Under the pieces are notes generated by a model. That model had not been told where the DNA came from. It saw nothing but the letters and a program-made list of their open reading frames with translations, and ran no database searches. Shown here piece after piece: positions 34,314-43,640 of a stretch of DNA of 64,000 nt. A program made the translations under genes and the position numbers. Each line of letters begins with the position of its first letter. Positions within the stretch are counted from its first letter, which is position 1. The DNA is from Lysobacterales bacterium (GTDB lineage: Bacteria > Pseudomonadota > Gammaproteobacteria > Xanthomonadales > SZUA-36), in NCBI GenBank assembly GCA_021648045.1, contig JAKITM010000003.1, forward strand, positions 8,417-72,416, given 5' to 3'.

Positions 34314-35669
34314 TTAGTTTAAAAAACGCTTTAAACCGGAAGGCGTAAACAGACTATCTTTTACGGGCTTTCCATTGAACTCATTTTTTGTCCGGCGCTC
34401 GTTTTGCAAGCCCATAACGCTGTACTTCTGGCTGTGTAGGTCATGGAAAACATTAATAACCGGGAATATACCGGGCATATCAGGGAAGAATTTAGGGAAA
34501 GACAGGCTGACCCGCCATATCTCACCTTGCTTGTTGTATTGATCGGCGATAACTACCTGCCAACTGTCTTCATCCAGATAAAAGTCCCGTTGCGAATATA
34601 CATGTCGCCACTCTTTTTTCAGGCTTGCGGATATGACCCATACTCTATGGAGTTCGTAACGAGTATGCTCAGGATTGATGTGGTGCTTGGATAACAAGTT
34701 TTTATAGCCTATGTCTTTACTGCTGAGTTGGGTATTATTATAGGGAATGTAAATTTCTCGTTTTTCCAATAATTGCCAGTCAAAGCGATCTGGGGATCCA
34801 TTAATTAAATCGGTATCATCGGCAGTTCTTAACGAGTCGGCTATTGTAACTGGGGTGTCGTAAGAAAGGTTTGGTGCGCGGATTGCACGCCGCCTACCCT
34901 TGTCCCATAACCATGCCGATCGAGCATTGTTCAACTGGTCTAGAGGATCCAACACGAGCACACCGCCGCCGGCTTTGCTGGCAGGTGCTGTAACCCTGGC
35001 AATTAACGATGCAAAATTATTACTACTAATGTTTTCATTGTAAAAGTCGAAACGGACGATTGACTTTCTGGTAATTAAGGCGTGTTTGCCGTTTTTATGA
35101 ACAACAGCATCGCTGGCGGTATTTGTGAGTTGCTTTCCACGCCAGCGGGCGATGTGGTTGAAATAGACTTCAAGGGCGGAGGCGGGTACTGGAAAAGGTA
35201 TCCCCGGTAAAGCATCAACAAAACCACTTTTGTCGATGTTTAACTTTGTGGTCAAGGTGTTTTTGTAAGTGTTTTTATTGACCCACTCAGGCGCGGTAAA
35301 GGTGCGCTGACTGGGGTAAACCGGCATTTTGAAAGTCTCAGAATAATGTTTGAAAAGCGCGACCTGACCCGCAGTTAAATTTACTTCATACTGCGTATAG
35401 TTTTCTGCAGTAATTACGAATAACGGTTGTTGGTTTTCGATGAAAGCGGTGCCACCAACCCACTCTGGAATGCGCCCGTCATTACCGGCACGGGTAGCTC
35501 CGAATGGCGTTAAAGAGCTGCCCAGTAAACTTTGTTGTTCCGGGCTTGCATTAGCATTCTCCATGCTGCAAAAAAGCATAGCTATCAAGGCGGTAATAAC
35601 TTTAAGCAATTGAATTTTCCTCAATTCAAAAATGGGATGGAGTTTGCTTGCTAAGAGATTTTCGCACAC
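34314..35669 (-). CDS. DUF1329 family exported protein
   Basis: Contains the DUF1329 opening 'LTPFGATRAGNDGRIPEW' and 'GVLVLDPLDQLNNARSAW' typical of this family. Such proteins resemble LolA/LolB folds and are often paired with RND exporters or hydrophobic-substrate genes. Signal sequence: 'LLKVITALIAMLFCSM', cleavage near 'ANA'. GTG 35669 is the longest start; TTG 35624 would place the signal peptide at the N-terminus and is perhaps more natural. No exporter partner is adjacent. Confidence 0.8.
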   Translation of the reverse strand: MCENLLASKLHPIFELRKIQLLKVITALIAMLFCSMENANASPEQQSLLGSSLTPFGATRAGNDGRIPEWVGGTAFIENQQPLFVITAENYTQYEVNLTAGQVALFKHYSETFKMPVYPSQRTFTAPEWVNKNTYKNTLTTKLNIDKSGFVDALPGIPFPVPASALEVYFNHIARWRGKQLTNTASDAVVHKNGKHALITRKSIVRFDFYNENISSNNFASLIARVTAPASKAGGGVLVLDPLDQLNNARSAWLWDKGRRRAIRAPNLSYDTPVTIADSLRTADDTDLINGSPDRFDWQLLEKREIYIPYNNTQLSSKDIGYKNLLSKHHINPEHTRYELHRVWVISASLKKEWRHVYSQRDFYLDEDSWQVVIADQYNKQGEIWRVSLSFPKFFPDMPGIFPVINVFHDLHSQKYSVMGLQNERRTKNEFNGKPVKDSLFTPSGLKRFLN

Positions 35670-35784
35670 CGGGTTCTATTTTGTTGTGGTAATTCCAGCA
35701 TAAACCTGAATAACAGACATTGGATCAAAAAAAATTACTGCTTTCCCGGCCTACAAGTCGGGATCTCTCCAGCCTGCGTATCAG

Positions 35785-36648
35785 TTATTTTTTAAGGCTA
35801 TTTACCAGCGCCATTTTTGTACCATCAGGGCTAATGCTCAGGCGGGAGATGTTATTAAGCTCATAGGCTCTTAAGTCTATGGCCAGTTTCCAGTTGTTCT
35901 CGCCAATTGCGCGGTTATAGAGTTTGCCACCTAGGGCTGTCCATAGCGTACCCTCAGCAGTGATGGCAAAATCTTCGTGTTGCGGAAATAGCTTGGCAAT
36001 TACCGTTTTTTCTCTAGTAGCTAAGTTAAAAGCTGTGATTTGCCAGGGAGAGGCATTTTTATCAACAAACAGCAGTTCGCCGGTTAAAGGATTTTTTGAA
36101 ATGGCTCTGCCGATATTCTCGGCAACGGTAATCTGCTCATCCATGCTAGCGTATAGAATTAAGGAAAACGGCTCCGGTAGCAGGAATAGGGCAACAGAAC
36201 CCGGAGAGAACCAACTGTAATAACCTACTGTGCTTAATTCTTCCGCAAGATTCTTGAATTCATCAGTTTCCAGGTCTAAAAGAGACAATCGCTGCGCGCC
36301 GTCCATTTCCACTCGCACCACACTCAGCTTATTCTCATGCGGAGCAGGGCGGGGAGAATACTCACTTTCTGGGGTTTGGCTAAGACGAATGTTCAAACTG
36401 CCTTCTATGTCGTAGTACCAGATGTCTGTTTGCTCGTCATCGGAGCGGCTGTAATAAATCCGCTTGCCATCGGTACTGAAGGCCGGCTGATTATCATAGC
36501 CCTTGTGTTCGCTGATGTTTATCGGCTCTGCATGTTCTATGCTGAGGTCCAGCAGGTAAATTTCTGTTTCTGGTAGTGCGTCAGCTGCTATCAGAGCCTG
36601 GGGGGAAAACAAGAGTAGTGCAATCAGAATTGCGGGTTGCGTCGGCAT
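35785..36648 (-). CDS. TolB-like (PD40) beta-propeller exported protein
   Basis: 287 aa with a signal peptide ('ILIALLLFSPQALIAA'). At least two PD40/WD40-like repeats are seen: 'DNQPAFSTDGKRIYYSRSDD' and 'ISRLSISPDGTKMALV'. Such propellers are periplasmic binding modules. Ends 137 bp upstream... of nothing obvious on its strand; it follows rnd with a 3-bp gap, so it is probably read through from the rnd promoter. Function unknown. Confidence 0.7.
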   Translation of the reverse strand: MPTQPAILIALLLFSPQALIAADALPETEIYLLDLSIEHAEPINISEHKGYDNQPAFSTDGKRIYYSRSDDEQTDIWYYDIEGSLNIRLSQTPESEYSPRPAPHENKLSVVRVEMDGAQRLSLLDLETDEFKNLAEELSTVGYYSWFSPGSVALFLLPEPFSLILYASMDEQITVAENIGRAISKNPLTGELLFVDKNASPWQITAFNLATREKTVIAKLFPQHEDFAITAEGTLWTALGGKLYNRAIGENNWKLAIDLRAYELNNISRLSISPDGTKMALVNSLKK

Positions 36649-36651
36649 GGT

Positions 36652-37833
36652 TTAGGTCGTCCGTGGTAGTTGATTAATGTTTGAAATAACCCCACTGATT
36701 AATTCGCTACGCCAGCCTTGAAAGCGCGCAGGCAATTGATTCATTGGGCGGTTTAGAATTAAATATTCCAGCTCTTTTTTGCTGGCTAGTATGGTGGTTT
36801 CAATATCCAGTTGGGCAGCCAATACCGACAGATCAGCCCGGGCCTTTAGCAGAATATCTTTTTCCTCTGTATTTAAGGGTAGTGGTGGCTGTGGCACGCT
36901 TAGCGCATCACTGTTTTCAGATCGAATTTTGGCTACCAGTTCAAGAATGTTTCTGCTGTGCCTTTGCAAGGCCCTGGGGTGTGCCTGTGTGCATGCTTTT
37001 AAGTTTTCTACAGTAGTCGGCATGTTTTGTGCTATTCCCATCAGGTCGTTGTCGCGAAGAATAAAAGTTCGCGGTAAATTACGTTTTTCGGCTTCTAATT
37101 CGCGCCAATGGCAGAGCGCCTGTAGAATTTTTTGTGGCTCCGGCTTCAGTCTCCAGGCATTTCTAAAGCGCAGATACAAATGATCGAAGTCTATACTCGT
37201 GCGGGCTTTATCGAGTTGTAACTGGCTGTCCTCAGTTACCCAAATCTGCCGGCCCAGCTTTTCCAGTTCAGTAGTTACTTGGGTGTAAATCATTGGTAAA
37301 TAACTAACATCAAGAGCAGCATAGTGAAGTTGAGAATCGCTCAAAGGCCGTTGTAACCAGTTTGAACGGGACTCACCCTTGTCGATTAGTACTCCAAGTT
37401 GCCACTCCAATAGTTTTTGATAACTAATTTGTAGTGCTTGCCCAAGATAGGCTGCGGCAAGTTGCATATCAAACATGGGTTCAGGCATGCAACCGATAGA
37501 TTTTTGTAATACTTCCAGATCCTCTGATGGTGCATGCAAGAGTTTTAAAATATCTGGATTACTCAACATTTCCACTAAAGGTTGGAAATCAGTAATTTCC
37601 AATGGGTCGACTAACCAGACGGTTTCACCATCACTGACCTGAACCAGGCCGAGAATTGCGTAATAGGTTCTTTCGCGAATAAATTCGGTATCGACCGCAA
37701 GAATATTTTGTTCAGCCCATAGCTTTCCGGCGTCAAATAAGCTCTTGTTTGAATTGATGATTGTTGGATTTTGCGCGGCTTTTTCCGCCGTTGCTATCAA
37801 TATGCTTTGAGTCATACTTGTTATAATTGCCAT
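36652..37833 (-). CDS. rnd: Ribonuclease D
   Basis: 393-aa DEDDy 3'-5' exoribonuclease for tRNA 3' processing. The exonuclease motifs are 'VDTEFIRE' (Asp48, Glu50), 'HAPSEDLEVL' and 'YAALDVSYL' (Tyr and Asp of motif III). An HRDC-type domain follows ('LCHWRELEAEKRNLPR' region), as in E. coli RNase D. ATG at 37833; a second ATG six codons in is also possible. Confidence 0.93.
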   Translation of the reverse strand: MAIITSMTQSILIATAEKAAQNPTIINSNKSLFDAGKLWAEQNILAVDTEFIRERTYYAILGLVQVSDGETVWLVDPLEITDFQPLVEMLSNPDILKLLHAPSEDLEVLQKSIGCMPEPMFDMQLAAAYLGQALQISYQKLLEWQLGVLIDKGESRSNWLQRPLSDSQLHYAALDVSYLPMIYTQVTTELEKLGRQIWVTEDSQLQLDKARTSIDFDHLYLRFRNAWRLKPEPQKILQALCHWRELEAEKRNLPRTFILRDNDLMGIAQNMPTTVENLKACTQAHPRALQRHSRNILELVAKIRSENSDALSVPQPPLPLNTEEKDILLKARADLSVLAAQLDIETTILASKKELEYLILNRPMNQLPARFQGWRSELISGVISNINQLPRTT

Positions 37834-37982
37834 TTCGTATTAGTTATGGTCGCATTTTATAGGGTTTCAGAGTCCTTGTCGTCAGCCGATTTCTGCGGTA
37901 TTGTGACACAAGTTATGGTTTTCAGAGACCCAGCATAGACTGAGCTCTGGTTATTTGACAATTTGCAAACAGGGAAGTGCTA

Positions 37983-39836
37983 ATGCCATCATTTTTCAAG
38001 GGTTCAATTACATTATTAATCTGCCAACTTACACTTGGGTTATTAGTTAGTTCTACGCTTTGGGCGCAGGAAGAAACAGAGCCACCCGCTGATATTCTAA
38101 CTGAAGCAGTAGCGGAGGAGGTGCCTGCAGCAACCACAGAGACCCAGCGTTCAGTTAATCGCCTGGGTATCGATACTAGTGATGAATTTAGTCTGGATAT
38201 GAGTGCGCCGGTTATGCTGGCACCAGCTATTGTGCCTCCGAAGGTAACTCTACCTGATGCCCAGCAAGATGCGGAGTTACAAGATGTGCTGGTTCGCTTA
38301 GCGCTGGACCCTAGTGACGCAGAAGCATTGGTTATTCGTAATGCTATCCTTGCAGATGTGATCACACAGGCACATGCAGCCGTGGCTGAAAATCAATTGC
38401 CCATGGCATGGCGATTGGAGTCAGCAGTCCGTACAGTTGACAGTACACAAGCGGGTCTGGCCGCACTGGTGACGGCAATTATAACAAAGGACGGGCAAAA
38501 CGATATGGTCACTGCAGCGGTAGAAAATATTAGCCTAGGGCAGTATTTCAAACCGGAAGATAATAACGCTTTTAGCCGCTATGACGCGATATTGAGTGCT
38601 GATCCCGAGGATCAGGTCGCTACAGCAGGGATGAATTCCTTATTACTTGCAGTAATCGCAACTTCCGACTCAACTGCAGCAGCTGGGAATTACGAACAAG
38701 CACTTGAACTACTGGATCAGGCAAGCGTAATCCCTTTAAGTTCAGCACAGCTGAGTCAAGCTCGTATTGACATCAACGCTATGTTGGCGACTACTATTGC
38801 AGATAAGCAAAGAAATCTCGCCGCAAACATCGATATGGGTGATTTCGCTGCAGCAGACACTCAGCTAGCAGAGTTGGTCGCACTTGGCGCCGACACTAAT
38901 GAGGTAGCACGCTTGCGTGAGAGCTTGGCCGATGCGCGTGTTTATGGCAGCTTTTCCCCGGGACAACAAATACAAGATTCATTCAGCGGCGCACTGTCCG
39001 GACAAACATCAGTTATGGTCGTAATCCCTGCTGGGAATTTTCTTATGGGGGCAGACCCTTCAGTGAAAGGTTCTTCCAATAGCGAAAGACCAGTACATCT
39101 GGTCACCATTGCGCGTGGCTTTGCGATGGCTCAGCACGAGACAACAGTGGGTGAGTTTATGCTTTTTGTAAATGATACCCAATTTCTTACTGATGCGGAG
39201 CGGCTCGGAAAGTCCCGCATTTATGATGAAGGCAATGGCACCATATCAGAGAAAGAAAAAGTGAATTGGCGACATGATTTTTATGGTGAAACTGCGGGTT
39301 TAAAGTTGCCGGTAATTCATGTTTCCTGGGAAGATGCCTCCGCCTACAGCGCTTGGTTGTCAGAAAAGACCAACAGGACCTATCGCCTACCTTCTGAAGC
39401 TGAGTTTGAATACAGCCTGCGCGCGGGGAGCTTGACTGATTATTGGTGGGGAGATGGTTCGCCAGAAGATGTTGTGACCAATATTACCGGTGTGCGCGAT
39501 AAGTCGGCCTCTGGCAGGCGTTGGACTGACGGTTTTAAACGCTATAAAGATGGGCACTGGGGGCCAGCACCAGTGGCCAGCTACATACCCAATGCGTTCG
39601 GGCTTTATGATATGGGTGGTAATGTCAGTGAGTGGGTAGAGGACTGCTGGCACTCAAGCTATGTACAGGCACCTACAGATGGCTCGGCCTGGGTTAATTC
39701 CGGTTGTAATCGTCGTGTATTGCGCGGGGCATCATGGAGCTCTGCTCCGGAACAGGCGCGCTCCGCTTCGCGTATATCGGCAGGTGCAACTTCGCGTTTT
39801 TCTCGAGTTGGGTTCCGCGTTGTACGCGACTTATAA
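37983..39836 (+). CDS. Exported protein with a C-terminal FGE/SUMF1 domain
   Basis: About 617 aa. Signal peptide at the N-terminus ('ITLLICQLTLGLLVSSTLWA'). Residues ~35-~340 are an alanine-rich, repeat-like helical region, and the last ~280 form a formylglycine-generating-enzyme/SUMF1 sulfatase-modifying domain: 'IPAGNFLMGADPS', 'HETTVGEF', 'VSWEDASAYSAWL', 'YRLPSEAEFEY', 'DMGGNVSEWVED' and the terminal 'RVGFRVVRDL'. Bacterial proteins of this type often bind or modify substrates and many lack the FGE catalytic cysteines, so function is open. ATG 37983 has AGGGA 7 nt upstream; GTG 37977 is also open. Confidence 0.8.
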   Translation: MPSFFKGSITLLICQLTLGLLVSSTLWAQEETEPPADILTEAVAEEVPAATTETQRSVNRLGIDTSDEFSLDMSAPVMLAPAIVPPKVTLPDAQQDAELQDVLVRLALDPSDAEALVIRNAILADVITQAHAAVAENQLPMAWRLESAVRTVDSTQAGLAALVTAIITKDGQNDMVTAAVENISLGQYFKPEDNNAFSRYDAILSADPEDQVATAGMNSLLLAVIATSDSTAAAGNYEQALELLDQASVIPLSSAQLSQARIDINAMLATTIADKQRNLAANIDMGDFAAADTQLAELVALGADTNEVARLRESLADARVYGSFSPGQQIQDSFSGALSGQTSVMVVIPAGNFLMGADPSVKGSSNSERPVHLVTIARGFAMAQHETTVGEFMLFVNDTQFLTDAERLGKSRIYDEGNGTISEKEKVNWRHDFYGETAGLKLPVIHVSWEDASAYSAWLSEKTNRTYRLPSEAEFEYSLRAGSLTDYWWGDGSPEDVVTNITGVRDKSASGRRWTDGFKRYKDGHWGPAPVASYIPNAFGLYDMGGNVSEWVEDCWHSSYVQAPTDGSAWVNSGCNRRVLRGASWSSAPEQARSASRISAGATSRFSRVGFRVVRDL

Positions 39837-39881
39837 GAAGCGGGACGCATGAAGACTCAGGAATGGAATGCTCCAGAATTC

Positions 39882-40712
39882 TTAGGGTCTTTGTGGTATT
39901 TCCACTTGGTCTGTATGCATAGCGGTCAAAATAGTTGCAAGCCTCAAACCAGCTGTACTTAATCTTCGTTTAATCAGCAGGTCTGCCTGCTGTTCAAATG
40001 CGCTACTAACTTTTGCGCGACCTTTCGGTGGATATATTTTATCGCCCAGTACAAGCTGATGTGATTCGTTGGTCCAAGCTTCCACTGATGAAAGCTTCCA
40101 GGGTAACACTATCGCCTGATTAGGCGGCGTCCCGGACTGTAGCTGACGAGCAAGTGCAAGCCAACTGCTGTATCGGCGCCGAATGACTCCGGTATCCCAT
40201 AGCTGGTGCAGACGAATTGATGCACCATGAAAATTAACGCTTACATCATTGCCGCCCCGATCATCTTTAAATCCAGCATGCAGCGGCTGATGCAAGTCTC
40301 CAACTAGGTGACATAACCAATTAAATGCTTTTATGCGCTCGACCTTGGGCAGTTCTAATTGCTGAAGCCTAGCCGCAAAGTATTTGATTTTCTCGGTCAC
40401 ACAGCGCCCATCTGCACAATCTCGCTCGGCGCTGTAGTGTCGAACTCCCCGAGGTAAATTCACATAGTGAAATGGTCGGGTAGGGTCGTATTGAGCCTGT
40501 TCACGCACAATATCCGGCCAGTTGCAAGAAAAGTGCAGTGTTTGATTGCTGGTGTCACCCAATATTTCCGCCAACCAATCACGCGTTTTTGGCGGAATAT
40601 GTTCGATCGCAATTTTACCGATAATTGCATGACCATCCCGACCCCAGGAATAGCTATTGGTAGAGATACTGAGAAGCAGGTAGGTAAGGAAAATCAGGAA
40701 AAGTTTTTTCAT
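39882..40712 (-). CDS. S1/P1 family secreted nuclease
   Basis: About 276 aa. Signal peptide 'LFLIFLTYLLLSISTNSYS', with mature Trp at the start ('WGRDGHAI'), whose amino group binds zinc in this family. Other zinc ligands: 'HYVNLP', 'LVGDLHQPLHAG', 'DDRGGND' and 'LHQLWDTG'. Trinuclear zinc enzymes that cut single-stranded DNA/RNA, exported to the periplasm or outside. ATG 40712 is chosen because the signal peptide begins there. Confidence 0.9.
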   Translation of the reverse strand: MKKLFLIFLTYLLLSISTNSYSWGRDGHAIIGKIAIEHIPPKTRDWLAEILGDTSNQTLHFSCNWPDIVREQAQYDPTRPFHYVNLPRGVRHYSAERDCADGRCVTEKIKYFAARLQQLELPKVERIKAFNWLCHLVGDLHQPLHAGFKDDRGGNDVSVNFHGASIRLHQLWDTGVIRRRYSSWLALARQLQSGTPPNQAIVLPWKLSSVEAWTNESHQLVLGDKIYPPKGRAKVSSAFEQQADLLIKRRLSTAGLRLATILTAMHTDQVEIPQRP

Positions 40713-40877
40713 TGCGATTGTTCTCATTTGTGAGCCCCAACTATACATCAATCATCAAGGTTTATACTTTTGCAAGGTGTAAAGATGGCTGCAGATAGAG
40801 TTTTTCCTTAGCGATCCCTGCGTCTTTGCGAGAGCAAAATCTTTATAACAGGGGTTTGATTGTTGATAAGGTCAGGT

Positions 40878-41393
40878 TTAGAAGTTATCAGTAGAAGCAA
40901 ACATCCCAACTTTCAAATCTTTAGCAGTGTAAATTTCACGATCATCCACAAAAACCTTACCATCGGCAATCGCCATAATCAGACGGCGTTCAATCAAGCG
41001 GCTAAGTTCAATTTCATAGCGCACAGTCTTGGCGGTAGGCAATATTTGTCCAAAAAACTTAACCTCACCTGCACCTAATGCACGCCCCTTGCCTTGATTG
41101 CCTCTCCAGCCAAGAAAAAAGCCCACCAGTTGCCACAGAGCATCAAGACCGAGACAACCAGGCATCACCGGATCATCCTTAAAGTGCACATTAAAAAACC
41201 AAAGGTCAGGGTGAATGTCAAATTCAGCCACAATTTTGCCTTTACCGTGTGCGCCGTCGTCGGCTGAAATTTCAGTCACCCGATCAACCATCAGCATATT
41301 ACCGCGCGGTGATTTTGCAATATCAGGCCCAAACAACAAACCTTCGCCGCAGTCGAGCATATCTTGTTTTGTATAGCTAGATTTTCTGTTCAT
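40878..41393 (-). CDS. fabA: 3-hydroxydecanoyl-ACP dehydratase/isomerase FabA
   Basis: 171 aa, full length. Catalytic His70 in '[16 protein letters not shown]' and Asp84 in 'GLDALWQ', the same numbering as E. coli FabA. It makes and isomerises the trans-2/cis-3-decenoyl-ACP that starts unsaturated fatty acids. The usual partner fabB is not adjacent here. It could supply acyl-ACP to the dialkylresorcinol pathway only through general metabolism. Confidence 0.95.
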   Translation of the reverse strand: MNRKSSYTKQDMLDCGEGLLFGPDIAKSPRGNMLMVDRVTEISADDGAHGKGKIVAEFDIHPDLWFFNVHFKDDPVMPGCLGLDALWQLVGFFLGWRGNQGKGRALGAGEVKFFGQILPTAKTVRYEIELSRLIERRLIMAIADGKVFVDDREIYTAKDLKVGMFASTDNF

Positions 41394-41492
41394 ATCGGTA
41401 GCTTCATTCCCGTGAATAGTGCATCTTACTTGCAGGACAAAGCATACGCTAGTGTATATATTGAGAGATTGTTATAGAAAACGATGAGGAAG

Positions 41493-41579
41493 TGGTGCCG
41501 GGGGGGGGAATCGAACCCCCACTCTGTTACCAGAACTGGATTTTGAATCCAGCGCGTCTACCAGTTCCGCCACCCCGGC
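41493..41579 (-). tRNA. tRNA-Leu (anticodon CAA)
   Basis: Read on the minus strand: acceptor GCCGGGG pairs with CCCCGGC; the D arm is followed by anticodon stem CTGGA/TCCAG around loop TTCAAAA (anticodon CAA, 41543-41545). A long variable arm (TTCTGGTAACAGAGT) marks a class II tRNA, then comes the GGTTCGATTCC T loop and an encoded CCA. Reads UUG leucine codons. Confidence 0.97.
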
Positions 41580-41629
41580 AGCAGATTAGGGCGCTAAGTA
41601 TAACGACTTTAGGCAGCTGGGTGAACCTC

Positions 41630-42772
41630 TTAATCGAGATTGCGGAAGTATTGCTTGATTATCGGATTAAAGCGTTCGAAATCTACTAGGAATGAGTCAT
41701 GGCCCTGGAGTGAATTCGGCTGATGAAATTCAACTCGAGTGGCGCAAGTATCGAGACCCTCTGCCAGTTCTTTTTGCTGGTGCAAAGGAAATAGTAGGTC
41801 ACTATTGACCCCGATAATACAAGCTGAGGCCAGTTTTACTTCGCATAATTTTTCGGCGATTCGTTGACACCCCGGCACTTCAACAGAGTGGCAGAGCTTA
41901 CTAGGGTCGCGGGTGACATCAAACCAGTCCATTGCCCGTGAAAGATAGATGTAACTGGCAGGGTCGAATTGGCCAACAAAACGGTCTGCAGCCGCTTGCA
42001 GATAAGACTCAATCGCATAGTTCATACCCCAGGTGGTTTGTGGAAAACGCACCTGATCATCCCGTCCAAAGCGAGAGCGCCATTCTTCGGCAGAGCGGTA
42101 AGAGACCATGCCGATTTTGCGTGCTAGACGCATGCCTTCTTGTGGCCAGCATTCTTCTGTATAGTTTCCAGCTTGCCAATTGGGATCCTTACAGATGATT
42201 TCCCGCTGCATTGAGCGAATGGCAATAGCGTAGGGTTCAGCTGCTGCAGCGGTGGAGATGGCAAGGAAGTGTTGGCAACGCCCAGGGTTTTGTTTTAGCC
42301 AGGCCAGCGCAGTCATGCCGCCCATTGACGGGCCTACTACAGCCGCTACCTTATCGATCCCCAGGTGTTCTAGTAACAAGTTAGCTGAACTCGCAATATC
42401 TTCTATGGCCAGCTCGGGGAAATCCAGTCGCCAAGCTTTGCCAGTGGCCGGGTTAATGCTCGCTGGACCGGTTGACCCTTTACAGCTTCCCAATGAATTT
42501 ATACAAATAACATTCCAATGATTGGTGTCAATGGCACGCCCAACACCGATTACCTGCTCCCACCAGCCCGGGCTGGGATCTGCGGTGCTGGCAGTAGCAT
42601 GGGCTGTGGGTGATAAGCCGGTGAACAATAGGACGATATTGCTGTTATCCGCATTTGCCTTACCAAATTGCTCATAGGCTAATTGCAGCGATGGCAGGCT
42701 GCCGCCCCGATGAAATGCAAAGGGCTTATCGTATTTGAAAATTTCACTTCCTGGTGGCGTATTACTGAACAC
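41630..42772 (-). CDS. metX: Homoserine O-acyltransferase MetX
   Basis: 380-aa alpha/beta hydrolase. Catalytic Ser149 in 'VVGPSMGGMTAL', Asp in 'VNSDLLFPL' and His in 'LQGHDSFLVD' form the triad, and 'NSLGSCKGSTGP' is the family block. It activates homoserine for methionine synthesis. Gammaproteobacterial MetX proteins may use acetyl- or succinyl-CoA; I cannot tell which. The usual partner metW is not next to it. Confidence 0.92.
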   Translation of the reverse strand: MFSNTPPGSEIFKYDKPFAFHRGGSLPSLQLAYEQFGKANADNSNIVLLFTGLSPTAHATASTADPSPGWWEQVIGVGRAIDTNHWNVICINSLGSCKGSTGPASINPATGKAWRLDFPELAIEDIASSANLLLEHLGIDKVAAVVGPSMGGMTALAWLKQNPGRCQHFLAISTAAAAEPYAIAIRSMQREIICKDPNWQAGNYTEECWPQEGMRLARKIGMVSYRSAEEWRSRFGRDDQVRFPQTTWGMNYAIESYLQAAADRFVGQFDPASYIYLSRAMDWFDVTRDPSKLCHSVEVPGCQRIAEKLCEVKLASACIIGVNSDLLFPLHQQKELAEGLDTCATRVEFHQPNSLQGHDSFLVDFERFNPIIKQYFRNLD

Positions 42773-42855
42773 AGTATTCTCTTCGGTTGTTTCAATGGCT
42801 TAATTATAGGTTATCCCGTGACCAGCTTCCTAAGCCCATCCTGTATCATTAACAA

Positions 42856-43548
42856 ATGAAGTCAAAAGAGGTCAGCAGCTCGCAGTCAGGGATTCACCCT
42901 GACTTGAGGAAAGTTATCTTAAAACATTCTCAAAATGAATGGAAGCAGCCTATTCGTACCCATACAAAATTGGCTTTTGAGCGTTTTAATAGACTCCGCG
43001 AAGCCGCTGGGTTTGATGGGTTTATTCTCGATGCAGGTTGTGGTACAGGGCAGGGAACATTACAGCTTGCAAAGCAATTTCCGCACTCGCTGGTTGTTGG
43101 TATTGATCAGTCGGAGCAAAGACTCGGGCGGGGCTTGCTTACATTTGAGCAGAAAACTCAGCTTAGTGCTGAACCAATTTTAATCAATAATTGTATGCTG
43201 ATACGTGCTGAAGTAGCTGATTTTTGGCGTTTACTCAAAATGGATAGATTAAAACCTGAAAAGGTATTTATTTTATATCCAAACCCCTGGCCAAAACCCG
43301 GCCATCTCATGCGTCGCTGGCATGCACACCCGGTTTTTCCGACTTTAATGGCCTTGGGGTCGCCAATTGAGCTGCGTAGTAACTGGAAGGTTTACTTACA
43401 GGAATTTGCCCAGGCAGTTGGTTTACTCACCGGTGTGAAGCCTGAAGTTAAGCTTCTTCCTACAAAGGAGTTTGCAGGTTTATATAGCACGCCCTTCGAG
43501 AAAAAATATTTTGAAAGCAAGCATGCGCTGTGGTGTCTGCAAACATAA
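42856..43548 (+). CDS. TrmB-like SAM-dependent methyltransferase
   Basis: 230 aa. SAM motif I 'LDAGCGTGQGTLQLA' and the TrmB-type 'YPNPWPKPGHLMRRW', close to the 'FPDPWPKxRHxKRR' of the tRNA m7G46 enzyme. The rest diverges: shorter, with a basic N-terminus ('KHSQNEWKQPIRTHTK'). Either the genome's TrmB or a paralogue of unknown target. Ends just before the inverted repeat at 43,566 and converges on the MBL gene. Confidence 0.75.
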   Translation: MKSKEVSSSQSGIHPDLRKVILKHSQNEWKQPIRTHTKLAFERFNRLREAAGFDGFILDAGCGTGQGTLQLAKQFPHSLVVGIDQSEQRLGRGLLTFEQKTQLSAEPILINNCMLIRAEVADFWRLLKMDRLKPEKVFILYPNPWPKPGHLMRRWHAHPVFPTLMALGSPIELRSNWKVYLQEFAQAVGLLTGVKPEVKLLPTKEFAGLYSTPFEKKYFESKHALWCLQT

Positions 43549-43565
43549 AGCAACAATTCAACGCC

Positions 43566-43630
43566 GCGTGGGCATAAATGCCCACCCTACGGGAAATTAT
43601 GCGAGGTAGGGTGGGCATTTATGCCCACGC
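43566..43630. repeat. Perfect 25-bp inverted repeat, GTAGGGTGGGCA type
   Basis: Arms at 43566-43590 and 43606-43630 are exact reverse complements with a 15-nt loop. Each arm holds its own GGGCAT-AA-ATGCCC hairpin. It sits between convergent genes and could stop transcription, though there is no T-tract. The GTAGGGTGGGC core resembles palindromic dispersed repeats (REP/MITE-like) seen in various bacteria. Confidence 0.85.
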
Positions 43631-43640
43631 AACGGGTGGC

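Noticed and set aside
37922..38365. Minus-strand ORF of 147 codons opposite the signal-peptide region of the FGE-domain gene
   Set aside because: Low-complexity Ser/Ala/Thr translation; the plus-strand gene has a ribosome site, signal peptide and clear C-terminal domain.
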